DNA of 64,000 nucleotides, from NCBI GenBank assembly GCA_963840055.1, contig CAWIXM010000022.1, forward strand, positions 310,001-374,000, written 5' to 3'. Below, one piece after another: positions 18,836 to 26,617 of this stretch (its first letter is position 1; each line of letters opens with the position of its first letter). The translations under genes were made by a program, and so were the position numbers. Below the pieces are notes generated by a model. It did no database searches. It had not been told where the DNA came from and saw only the letters and a list, made by a program, of their open reading frames with translations. Source of the stretch: Rhodoplanes sp963840055 (lineage in GTDB: Bacteria > Pseudomonadota > Alphaproteobacteria > Rhizobiales > Xanthobacteraceae).

Positions 18836-21800
18836 ATGGCCGAGCCGAACAAACGTCCGCCGCAAGCCCTCGACCTCGACCCGTCGGCGCCCGCCGCGGG
18901 CGGCATCGCGGCGCGGGCGATGGGTGCGCATCGCGCGCCCTATCTCGAGGGGCTCAATCCGGAGCAGCGCGCCGCGGTCGAGACGCTGGAAGGCCCGGTG
19001 CTGGTGCTCGCCGGCGCTGGCACCGGCAAGACGCGGGTGCTGACCGCGCGCATCGCCCATATTCTCGCGACCCGCCGGGCGCGGGCCTCCGACATCCTCG
19101 CGGTGACCTTCACCAACAAGGCGGCGCGCGAGATGAAGGCTCGCGTCGGCCGCATGGTCGGCGAGGTGGTCGAGGGCATGCCCTGGCTCGGCACCTTCCA
19201 TTCGATCGGCGCAAAGATCCTGCGCCGCCATGCCGAGCTGGTCGGCCTGAAGCCCGACTTCACCATTCTCGACACCGACGATCAGATCAGGCTGCTGAAG
19301 CAGTTGTTGGCGGTCGAGAATATCGACGAGAAGCGCTGGCCCGCGCGCGTGCTCGCAAGCCTGATCGACGGCTGGAAGAACCGCGGCCTCACCCCCGAGC
19401 AGACGCCGGCAGGCGAGGCCGCCGCCTTCGCCAACGGTCGCGGGCAGGCGCTTTATGCCGCTTACCGAGCGCGGCTGAAGACGCTCAACGCCGCCGACTT
19501 CGGCGACCTCCTGCTTGAGACAATCCGGCTGTTCCGCACCCACCCCGAGGTGCTGCGCCAGTATCAGGCGCGCTTCAAATACATACTGGTCGACGAGTAC
19601 CAGGACACCAATGTCGCGCAATATCTCTGGCTGCGACTGTTGGGACAGCGAACGGGAAATACTTCATCGTCATTGCCGGGCATGACCCGGCAATCCATGC
19701 GGCCTGTCAGCGAAGATGGATCACCGGGTCTCGGCGCTGCGCGCCGGCCCGGTGATGACGAGAGAACGAGTGACGAGCGGCGCCGGCCCGGTGATGACGA
19801 GGGAAAATCTCCGAATGCACCCTCTCCCCTTGCGGGAGAGGGTGGGGCCGAGCGCAGCGAGGCACCGGGTGAGGGGTTCATGCGGAGCGCCACGCAAGAC
19901 CCCTCACCCGCCCTCGCGTCCAGCGACGCTCGGGCACCCTCTCCCGCAAGGGGAGAGGGTGACGGCTTTGCGGCGATGGGGCAGGGAGCAACAAAGGAGC
20001 AGAAAAACATTTGCTGCGTCGGCGACGACGACCAGTCGATCTATGGCTGGCGCGGCGCCGAGGTCGACAACATCCTGCGCTTCGAGCACGATTTTCCCGG
20101 CGCCAAGGTGATCCGGCTCGAACGCAATTATCGCTCGACCGGCCATATTCTCGGCGCCGCCTCCCACCTGATCGCGCACAATGAAGGCCGGCTCGGCAAG
20201 ACGCTGCGCCCCGAAGGCGAGGCCGGCGACAAGGTCGTCGTCGCCTCCGCTTGGGATTCCGAGGAGGAAGCGCGCGCGATCGGCGAGGAGATCGAGCAGC
20301 TTCAGCGCCACGGCGAAAAGCTCGACGAGATCGCGATCCTGGTGCGCGCCTCGTTCCAGATGCGCGAGTTCGAGGACCGCTTCGTCACCCTCGGCCTGCC
20401 CTATCGCGTGATCGGCGGCCCGCGCTTCTACGAGCGCGCGGAAATCCGCGACGCGCTCGCCTATCTGCGTCTCGTCAACCAGAGCGCCGACGATCTTGCC
20501 TTCGAGCGCATCGTCAATGTGCCCAAGCGCGGCCTGGGCGACGCCACGCTGAAAACCCTGCACGACCTCGCGCGCGCCCACGGCGTTCCGCTGATGGAGG
20601 CCGCGCGTTTGATCGTCGGGACCGAGGAGCTGAAGGCAAAGCCGCGCCAGGCGCTGCGCGATCTCGTCGCCTCGTTCGACCGCTGGCGCGGCCAGCGCGA
20701 CGCGCTTCCTCACACCGAGCTTGCCGAGATCGTGCTCGACGAGTCCGGCTATACCGAAATGTGGCAGAAGGACCGTTCCGCCGACGCCGCCGGCCGCCTG
20801 GAAAACCTGAAGGAGCTGGTGCGCTCCATGGAAGAGTTCGAAAACCTGCAAGGCTTTCTCGAACACATCTCGCTCGTCATGGACACCGATCGCGGCGAAG
20901 ACGCCGAAGCCGTCTCCATCATGACGCTGCACGCCGCCAAGGGGCTCGAATTCGACTGCGTGTTTCTCCCCGGCTGGGAGGAAGGCCTGCTGCCGCACCA
21001 GCGCTCGCTCGACGAAAACGGCCGCGCCGGCCTCGAAGAAGAACGCAGGCTTGCCCATGTCGGGCTGACGCGGGCGCGCAAGCGGGCGCGCATCTCCTTC
21101 GTCGCCAACCGGCGCATTCACGGCAGCTGGTCATCGAGCCTGCCCTCGCGCTTCATCGACGAACTGCCGGAGGCCCATGTCGAGGTCGCGGAAGCCAAGG
21201 GCTTTGGCGGATTCGGCGGCTACGGCAATTACGGCTCGCGCTTCGACACGGCGCAAACCTTCGGCTCGAACTACGCCACGCCCGGCTGGCGCCGCGCACA
21301 GCGCAGCCGCGAGGGCGGCGGGTTCGGCGAGGCACGCCAGCGCGGGTTCGGCGGGGGCAGCGGGGGCGATCGCGGGCGTGGCGGCGAGGACGTCGGCGGA
21401 CACCCGCGCGGCGGCCGGCGCGGTTTTAGTGAAAATGGGCAGCGCGAGTTCGGCGAAGGGCAGAATGAACCCGAAGCAAGTCCTGATCAATTCAACCAAG
21501 GCTTCGGCGACGCCGCCTCCGATCACCTCTCTCCCGGGGGGAGAGGTCGATCGAGCGAAGCGAGATCGGGTGAGGGGGATCAGACGTTCCAGACCGCTAA
21601 GGCCCCCTCACCCGACCTTCCCCGGACCAAGTCCGGGCAAGGTCGACCTCTCCCCGCCGGGGAGAGGTGGGGTCGCGGGGATCGGCAAGGGCGGCCGCCG
21701 CTCACCATCGAAGGCGAACTGGTGGCGCGCTCGACCGGCGCCGCCTCGCCGTTCCGCCGCGGCGACCGCGTGTTCCACCAGAAATTCGGCAACGGCGAAG

Positions 21801-21889
21801 TGACCGCCGTCGACGGCAACAAGCTCACCATCCAATTCGACAAAGCCGGCGAAAAACGCGTGGTGGATAGCTTTGTGCAGAGGGTGTGA
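18836..21889 (+). CDS. UvrD/PcrA-family superfamily I DNA helicase with two in-frame repeat insertions
   Basis: 3'-5' DNA helicase for repair and replication restart, with all SF1A motifs: Walker A LAGAGTGKTRVLTARI, Walker B VDEYQDTN, GDDDQSIYGWRGAE, LERNYRSTGHILGAA, GLEFDCVFLPGWEEGLLP and RLAHVGLTRARKRA. At 1017 residues it is well over the usual length. Residues about 273-389, between LWLRLLGQ and KNICCVGDDDQ, are translated palindromic repeat (SPLAGEGGAERSEAPGEG and GSPGLGAARRPGDDE). A second insert (about 897-944) sits in the Gly/Arg-rich C-terminal linker before the conserved FHQKFGNGEVTAVDGNKL end. No stop or frameshift results, so the gene is probably functional. ATG at 18836 is preferred to 18770. 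Confidence 0.93.
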   Translation: MAEPNKRPPQALDLDPSAPAAGGIAARAMGAHRAPYLEGLNPEQRAAVETLEGPVLVLAGAGTGKTRVLTARIAHILATRRARASDILAVTFTNKAAREMKARVGRMVGEVVEGMPWLGTFHSIGAKILRRHAELVGLKPDFTILDTDDQIRLLKQLLAVENIDEKRWPARVLASLIDGWKNRGLTPEQTPAGEAAAFANGRGQALYAAYRARLKTLNAADFGDLLLETIRLFRTHPEVLRQYQARFKYILVDEYQDTNVAQYLWLRLLGQRTGNTSSSLPGMTRQSMRPVSEDGSPGLGAARRPGDDERTSDERRRPGDDEGKSPNAPSPLAGEGGAERSEAPGEGFMRSATQDPSPALASSDARAPSPARGEGDGFAAMGQGATKEQKNICCVGDDDQSIYGWRGAEVDNILRFEHDFPGAKVIRLERNYRSTGHILGAASHLIAHNEGRLGKTLRPEGEAGDKVVVASAWDSEEEARAIGEEIEQLQRHGEKLDEIAILVRASFQMREFEDRFVTLGLPYRVIGGPRFYERAEIRDALAYLRLVNQSADDLAFERIVNVPKRGLGDATLKTLHDLARAHGVPLMEAARLIVGTEELKAKPRQALRDLVASFDRWRGQRDALPHTELAEIVLDESGYTEMWQKDRSADAAGRLENLKELVRSMEEFENLQGFLEHISLVMDTDRGEDAEAVSIMTLHAAKGLEFDCVFLPGWEEGLLPHQRSLDENGRAGLEEERRLAHVGLTRARKRARISFVANRRIHGSWSSSLPSRFIDELPEAHVEVAEAKGFGGFGGYGNYGSRFDTAQTFGSNYATPGWRRAQRSREGGGFGEARQRGFGGGSGGDRGRGGEDVGGHPRGGRRGFSENGQREFGEGQNEPEASPDQFNQGFGDAASDHLSPGGRGRSSEARSGEGDQTFQTAKAPSPDLPRTKSGQGRPLPAGERWGRGDRQGRPPLTIEGELVARSTGAASPFRRGDRVFHQKFGNGEVTAVDGNKLTIQFDKAGEKRVVDSFVQRV
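19651..20001 (+). repeat. Composite palindromic repeat inserted in frame in the helicase gene
   Basis: About 351 bases (117 codons) separate the conserved Walker B region from motif III. Bases 19668-19792 hold a CATTGCCGGGCATGACCCGG / GCCCGGTGATGACGA type repeat, and 19818-19964 a full GGGAGAGGG-type palindrome: CACCCTCTCCCCTTGCGGGA near its left end and CCCTCTCCCGCAAGGGGAGA near its right. Family members lacking the insert join LLxQ directly to KNICCVGD. The length is a multiple of three and no stop codon arises. Confidence 0.85.
21525..21669 (+). repeat. Second palindromic repeat inserted in frame in the helicase gene
   Basis: The unit runs from ATCACCTCTCTCCCGGGGGG to GACCTCTCCCCGCCGGGGAG, with the inner sequence GATCGAGCGAAGCGAGATCG and a central PSPDLPRTKSGQG-coding segment. 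It is read through in the helicase frame as SPGGRGRSSEARSGEGD ... PLPAGERWGRGDR, just before the conserved C-terminal domain. Confidence 0.8.
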
Positions 21890-21932
21890 GGACTTTACTA
21901 AAGTTGCAGACTGAAACGAGGAACGACACTTT

Positions 21933-22435
21933 ATGGCGTACGATCCCCGAGCAATAGCAAATTTCGTTCTAAAACGCGCCCACATCGCCGCTGATCAAGT
22001 CACAAACTTTTCCCTTAATAAAATTATCTACTTTTTGCACGGTCATTACCTTGCAAAATGTGGCTCTCCATTAATTAATGAAAAATTTGAAGCATGGAAG
22101 CATGGTCCCGTCCTGTACACTATTTATAATTGCTTCAAAAAATATGGGGATAAACCGATTGAGACTCTTGCGGAAAGAATGGATTTCGGAATTCGGAAAA
22201 ATGGTAATGATCGACGAAAGAGTAAATGAACAAGACACTGAAATCATTGAACAATACGTCGATATATACACGCGCGCCTCGGTTGCACAATTGTACGAGT
22301 GGAGCCACGTTAAGGATGGCCCTTGGGATAAGGCCTGGAACTATCGAACATTGTCTAACCCAGGCATGTTAATCTTAAGACCGACGAGATTACAAATTAC
22401 TTTTGCAAGGAAGAGGCACTTCACGGAGGACTCCG
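21933..22435 (+). pseudogene. DUF4065 (SocA/GepA-like, Panacea-type antitoxin) gene, frameshifted
   Basis: The first frame gives MAYDPRAIANFVLKRAH ... NKIIYFLHGHYLAKCGSPLI then FEAWKHGPVLYTIYNCFKKYG, the hallmark of DUF4065 proteins, which act as antitoxins/chaperones or proteolytic adaptors beside diverse toxins. One extra G at 22188 moves the reading to MVMIDERVNEQDTEIIEQYV ... SVAQLYEWSHVKDGPWDKAW, and a missing base near 22374 moves it again to DEITNYFCKEEALHGGL, the family's C-terminal end. All three segments are family-like, so this is one gene broken twice. AT-rich codons mark it as foreign. A GGAGG at its 3' end serves the next gene. End approximate. Confidence 0.72.
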
Positions 22436-23144
22436 GTGCCTAAGAAGAAATTATCAATTCGCATCCCAACTTTGCAGGATTTCAGCGCTTTGCTCGGTGG
22501 GTCGACCTTACAGGTTGAAAAGCGGATTGTGGCCTCTCTAGACTTCAGCGGTCAGCTATACGCTACTTCGCGATCGATCGCTAATTGACCTGATCCGCCT
22601 GAAAACGCGTGCCTGTTGTTACGAGGTGAGTTAAATCGCAAATGTAATTTGGAAGCAGTCGCAGCAATCGCGGTATATATCTGTCAACACAAACTACGGA
22701 ATTTGTTTTTAGTTGATAAGCTTTATTATCCGATTGGCCGAGGCTTACATGTGCCAGTTAACCCCCTCGGGGTAATCATTGAGGACGAAGAACCGAAATT
22801 GTTTTGGCCTAGCTTTTGGAAGCGCAACAAATTCGACCGACTGACCGGCGCAGTCTTTGCTCCATCTTGAGCGGTCAATATTCCGACTACGGGATTATCG
22901 TGACATGCCGCTGGCGTTTGTTGATCTCTCTGCGGAGGCTGACGCTAAAGATCGTTCCGTGAAGGCTTTAGGGCGCAGAGATTTCGGTAGATTAACGGCC
23001 GCGGAACTCAGGGCAGAAACGGACAAGTTCGTCGAAGCGTATTTGCGAGTCCTAATGGAGGATACCGCGCGGTCCGGAACGGAAGAAGAAGAAAGAAAGG
23101 GGACAGCCGATCTACCTCTCTTCATGGATCGACCGCCGCCATAG
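22436..23144 (+). pseudogene. Partner of the DUF4065 gene, unknown function, frameshifted
   Basis: Begins GTG at 22436, with GGAGG just upstream and overlapping the end of the DUF4065 gene, so the pair forms an operon. The open segments read KKKLSIRIPTLQDFSALLGG, then (after one extra base near 22568) SLIDLIRLKTRA, then (one missing base near 22612) RGELNRKCNLEAVAAIAVYI ... IIEDEEPKLFWPSFWKRNKF, then (one extra base near 22847) SLLHLERSIFRLRDYRDMPL to the stop at 23144. The repaired protein is about 235 residues with no membrane segment or motif I can name. Its place next to a Panacea-type antitoxin makes it a toxin candidate, by position only. Confidence 0.5.
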
Positions 23145-23202
23145 CGGTAGCGGCTTCCTATGCCTCGTTACGCGCCATAGCGGACCCCATCCAGGCTTAC
23201 TT

Positions 23203-23465
23203 AGATCGTTTCCCGGATTGCGCTTCGCTTCATCCGGGCTACGGGGGTGCCCCGACCCTCCCCCTCAAGGGGGGAGGGTGAAGAAAGTTCATCCTCGCCC
23301 TACACCGCGGAATAACAGCGCGCCCCCTCCACCGCCGACGCAGCCAAGTCTGCGCAGGCTGCGCAAGCTTGCCTGCGATGGGCGGTCCCCCTCCCCCGCT
23401 GCACGGGGGAGGATGCGGGCATATACGGCGTGTGCCTCTCTCCCCCGCACGCGGGGGGAGGATGA
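23203..23465. repeat. Cluster of palindromic intergenic repeats in a gene-free gap
   Basis: The 565 bases between the broken DUF4065 locus and the secreted-protein gene contain no supported gene. They hold a CCCGGATTGCGCTTCGCTTC / ATCCGGGCTACGGGGG unit (about 23211-23246), a CCCTCCCCCTCAAGGGGGGA hairpin (about 23256-23279), CCCCCTCCCCCGCTGCACGG hairpin DNA with GGGGGAGGATG (about 23388-23415) and CTCCCCCGCACGCGGGGGGA (about 23439-23460). Together they look like several repeat families landed on one another. Confidence 0.7.
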
Positions 23466-23709
23466 ATTACTGCGCCACCGTGGATTTGAGGCGGCAGTTG
23501 GCAGAGCTCCAAGACAAGCAGGCGTCGTGGGTAGTTAGCGACCAAAGCTCGCAGGATGAGTTGGCGACGCCAAGGCTTAGGATGATTGGCGGGATCAAGA
23601 CTGCGCCGGTGCGGTCCCTTAATTCCTAAAGCCGCGCGAAACCCGCCGCGCCATCCGGGGAAGCGAGCTAGTATGGGCGCGCCTCCTTCAATTCGAAGTG
23701 CTCAGATCA

Positions 23710-24186
23710 ATGAAAATTCCTTCCGGGTCGTCATTCGCCGCCGGCATGCCGTTTTGCCTTGCCGGCGCCCTGCTCTTTTCTCACGCCCTTGCCACGGATT
23801 TGGACGCACTCGTTCGCCTGCTGGTTCCGGCCTACATGGCCCAGAATTTTGCCGCCGTTTGCACCGTTCAGGACCCCCAATTCCTCTCGGAGCTGAAAGG
23901 CGGCCCGGCCGCGATCAACACGTTTGCCAAGGGGATCAAGAAACGCGTCACCGCCGATCTCGCCGCGGACGAAGCGGAGAAAGTAAGGGTCACGGCGGCG
24001 GACACGGCGCGACAGGTGGCGCGCCATGAACTTCAGTTGCTGAACCAGCAGCCGGCCGGCGGACCGCCGGTCTCGATCAAGACGTGGTGCGATCGATCGG
24101 CCAAGCCGTTCATCATCGAGGCATTGCGCCGGCACGCAGAGAAAAAGCAGGAGTTTGAAAAGGAACTGGAGGACGCCAAGCGGTGA
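23710..24186 (+). CDS. Small secreted protein of unknown function
   Basis: 158 residues. The N-terminus is a probable Sec signal peptide (MKIPSGSSFAAGMPFCLAGA then LLFSHALA, cleavage after ALA). The mature part is mostly helical, has two Cys (C in AAVCTVQ and TWCDRS) that could form a disulfide, and ends in a charged helix (AEKKQEFEKELEDAKR). I recognise no family. The ATG at 23710 is preferred to the GTG at 23698 because it gives a compact signal peptide. Function unknown. Confidence 0.6.
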   Translation: MKIPSGSSFAAGMPFCLAGALLFSHALATDLDALVRLLVPAYMAQNFAAVCTVQDPQFLSELKGGPAAINTFAKGIKKRVTADLAADEAEKVRVTAADTARQVARHELQLLNQQPAGGPPVSIKTWCDRSAKPFIIEALRRHAEKKQEFEKELEDAKR

Positions 24187-24228
24187 GCATTTTCCGGCGT
24201 CCCAAAGATTCTAGTCATTAAGCGGGAA

Positions 24229-24253
24229 GCCCGCTCGCTTGATCCGAGCGGGC
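24229..24253. terminator. Hairpin between convergent genes
   Basis: GCCCGCTCG and CGAGCGGGC form a perfect 9-bp stem with a 7-base loop between the stop of the secreted-protein gene (24186) and the stop of the porin gene (24274). A clear T-run is missing on either side, so termination in both directions is a plausible but unproven role. Confidence 0.45.
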
Positions 24254-24273
24254 CTCACTTCCTCGCGCGACAT

Positions 24274-25851
24274 TCAGTAATTGACAGTCGTGCGGACCCC
24301 AAACACTAGGGCGTTGCGCAGCGGCCTGAGGCCATCGGGGTCGGCCGGATCGGCGACGTGGCCGCCGGGATGGAGGATGTATTGGAAGTCCGGCTGGACG
24401 GTCCAACCCGGCACGATCTGCGCCTGATAGGTGAGTTCCAGCACCGCCTCGTAGTCGCGGATCGGCGGCGGCAGGCCGGGCAGCTCGCCCTCTTCTTCAG
24501 GCGGCAGCGTGGCGAAGTGCACGACGTCGTGGTCGAACCTCTGCGCCGCTTTCGAAATGCGCGCATAACCGAATGCGATGCCGAAGGAGTCGTCCGGCCG
24601 ATAGGGCACGAAACCCGTGAAGGTCAAACCGGCGTCGAAATAAAGATCGATCAGGTTACGGTCGCTCGGGCTTGCTGAAGCGCGGGCGAACATGCCGACG
24701 CCCTTGTCGTCGTCCATCCCCGCAATCCGGAACAGCTGCTGATCGATCACGCCGTAGATGCCGCTATCGCTTTGGTGGGGGACCGGTATGCCATTGCTGT
24801 TCTCTTCATCAGCGAGGAGGCGGCCATCGGCGCCAAACCGCTGGTCATCGAACGAGCTGAAGTGATACCAGCCGCCGAACTTGAGCGTGCCGGGAAGACC
24901 GGTCACGGCGTTGTATTTGAACTGCGCCTCGCCGATCACGAAGGACGGATCCTGCACGCGGAAATTCACGCCGTATTTGTCGCGCAGTTGCGGGTCCTGG
25001 TCCGGATCACCAGGCCCGGCAGGATCGCCGTTGAACACCGCGACCAGAAATAAGGTCTGAGGCGTCGGACTGTATTTCAACCGCACCGCGGGCGTTGCGA
25101 GCGGATAGGCAGGCCCGCCGCTGGGCAAGTTGGCTGCAACGTCGCCCGGCCATCCGAACGTGCCGTTGATGAACAGGCCCGCGTACTCGCTGATGAGGAA
25201 CTCCGAGTCGGCGGCGAGCTGGCCGATGCGGATTGACGTGTTGTCGTTGAAGAATTTCTGCTCGAACCAGGCCTCGAACAGGCGAAAGGTCGGCAGAGCT
25301 TCGATATTGCTGACCGCCAAGATATTGCCGATGCAATAGCCCGAGAGGCCATGTCCCTGAATCCAATAGCCGTTGACGTAGGTCGACCCGTCCTTCCATC
25401 CGATCAGCTTCTCGAGATCGGTTTCGATCGCCAACTCTGTGCGGCCGACATAGGTGTTCCCGAGTTTTTCGCCGCCCTGGCTGTTGCGCCACCCCTCGGA
25501 GATCTGGTGGAGCTGATAGGTTATCCCCATCGACGCAAGCCATGGGCGCAGCCCGAAGGTCGTGGCGAGCGACGGCGGCAGACTGGTGGCGATCGAGGGC
25601 TCGCTTGGGGACTCTTCCTCCCGAGGGCTGGGGGCGGCGAAGGGCTCCTCCTGCGCCCAGGCCGCTGTCAGCGGCGCGCTCACGCATGTCGCAAGCAACA
25701 GCGCCGCGGCAAACCGCGCGAGCGTGCCGCGCCTGCGATTCGGCCGATCATTTCCGGCGCCGGATAACACCGGACCGAACCGACCGTTGCCTTTGCCCAA
25801 GCTTGTCGATTCAATGTTGTTCTCGCCCAAAGCAATCCGGTCAAATGTCAT
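24274..25851 (-). CDS. OprB-family outer-membrane porin under a cobalamin riboswitch
   Basis: Outer-membrane beta-barrel of the carbohydrate-selective porin (OprB) family. After a long n-region the signal helix TLARFAAALLLATCVSAPLT ends at AWA, then come an acidic/Pro linker and the barrel: GITYQLHQISEGWRN, GRTELAIETDLEKLIGWKDG, the EAWFEQKFFNDNTSIRIGQL segment and the C-terminal strand ending FGVRTTVNY. The ATG at 25851 has AAGGA nine bases upstream; an in-frame ATG at 25989 (with GAGGG) and a GTG at 25770 are alternatives. Family members move sugars. The upstream B12 riboswitch instead suggests regulation by cobalamin, so the cargo here could be corrinoid- or cobalt-related; that is inference. 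Confidence 0.87.
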   Translation of the reverse strand: MTFDRIALGENNIESTSLGKGNGRFGPVLSGAGNDRPNRRRGTLARFAAALLLATCVSAPLTAAWAQEEPFAAPSPREEESPSEPSIATSLPPSLATTFGLRPWLASMGITYQLHQISEGWRNSQGGEKLGNTYVGRTELAIETDLEKLIGWKDGSTYVNGYWIQGHGLSGYCIGNILAVSNIEALPTFRLFEAWFEQKFFNDNTSIRIGQLAADSEFLISEYAGLFINGTFGWPGDVAANLPSGGPAYPLATPAVRLKYSPTPQTLFLVAVFNGDPAGPGDPDQDPQLRDKYGVNFRVQDPSFVIGEAQFKYNAVTGLPGTLKFGGWYHFSSFDDQRFGADGRLLADEENSNGIPVPHQSDSGIYGVIDQQLFRIAGMDDDKGVGMFARASASPSDRNLIDLYFDAGLTFTGFVPYRPDDSFGIAFGYARISKAAQRFDHDVVHFATLPPEEEGELPGLPPPIRDYEAVLELTYQAQIVPGWTVQPDFQYILHPGGHVADPADPDGLRPLRNALVFGVRTTVNY

Positions 25852-26072
25852 GGCAGCGTTCCTTCGCTGAAGAGTGTCGAAAGATGAGGTGACCGACGCG
25901 AAGGACGCGCGAGGTCGACGCAGCGCCGCAATGCTTGGCATCGCGACCAGCGACAGAGTCTCGTTCAGCCTGCACTCGAGGGAGAACATGGCGGCGGCCC
26001 TCGCGTCGGTTTCGGAGTCACCGCTGCGAAAGTCCGCTCCGTATGGGGCACCCCGCCCATCGGTGGGTGACG

Positions 26073-26260
26073 GCGCTGGCAGGTCTCCTGGCTTGCGGGT
26101 TCTCGCTTGGCATCCGGCCTTCCCAGTTTCCCAGTGGCCGTAATGGATGCGGCTCGCCGCTCACAGTTGCGGGGGCAGCCACGGTTTGCGCCCCCTGCGG
26201 AGGACGGCGGTCCGTGTTCCCTCTTGCCTCCCCAGGCTTGCGACCCAGGGAACCAGCACG
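26073..26260 (-). promoter_or_regulatory. Cobalamin (AdoCbl) riboswitch
   Basis: On the minus strand the element reads from CGTGCTGGTTCCC to CCTGCCAGCGCC, the GCTGG/CCAGC ends closing stem P1. Inside are AAGAGGGAACACGG, the B12-box-like core CCGTGGCTGCCCCCGCAACT followed by GTGAGCGG, GGCCACTGGGAAACTGGGAA, and the 3' part GCGAGAACCCGCAAGCCAGG then AGACCTGCC. All are standard cobalamin-riboswitch segments in the right order. It lies about 220 bases upstream of the porin start on the same strand; the leader between them holds a CACCC...GGGGTG hairpin but no T-run, so translation control is likelier than termination. Confidence 0.93.
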
Positions 26261-26609
26261 AGTGAAGTATCTCGGCGACGCTGTGCGGAAGTCTATCCGA
26301 ACAATCACGCAAACTGGGCGTCGCCAGTTCACGCGAGTGCGGATGTGGCCGGCTGGCCACACGGCTGCGTCTGGTCATTGCCCTTCCCCCCCGAAAAGAC
26401 GACGGACCTGATGCGGTGCGTTTGCAAACGAATTGCAACGTAACCCTAATCGCCGAGGGGAAGCAGAGCAAATAGAATAGGTTGGAGGCTGGAGTGTTTG
26501 TAATGTAGGGGTGGTATTGTAAGTAATAGAGCGTACTTATAAAATTTAATTTGCGCGTGGCTTATCTGCAACAATTGGTTTTTCGGGACCTAATATTCGA
26601 CTTATCAAT
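26261..26609. other. Gene-free stretch upstream of the riboswitch, AT-rich on its right
   Basis: No coding sequence is supported. The left part should contain the promoter of the riboswitch-porin transcript (minus strand); CGTTTGCAAACG near 26420-26431 is a short palindrome there. From about 26460 the DNA becomes clearly AT-rich up to the insertion-sequence border at 26618, unlike the surrounding genome. Confidence 0.5.
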
Positions 26610-26617
26610 AACGCGCT

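Noticed and set aside
23218..23538. Open frame of 106 codons in the repeat cluster
   Set aside because: It is composed of palindromic repeat DNA and has no credible start signal or family motif.
25965..26471. Open frames on both strands between the porin and the IS
   Set aside because: They overlap the cobalamin riboswitch, whose conserved segments account for the sequence; no protein family is seen.
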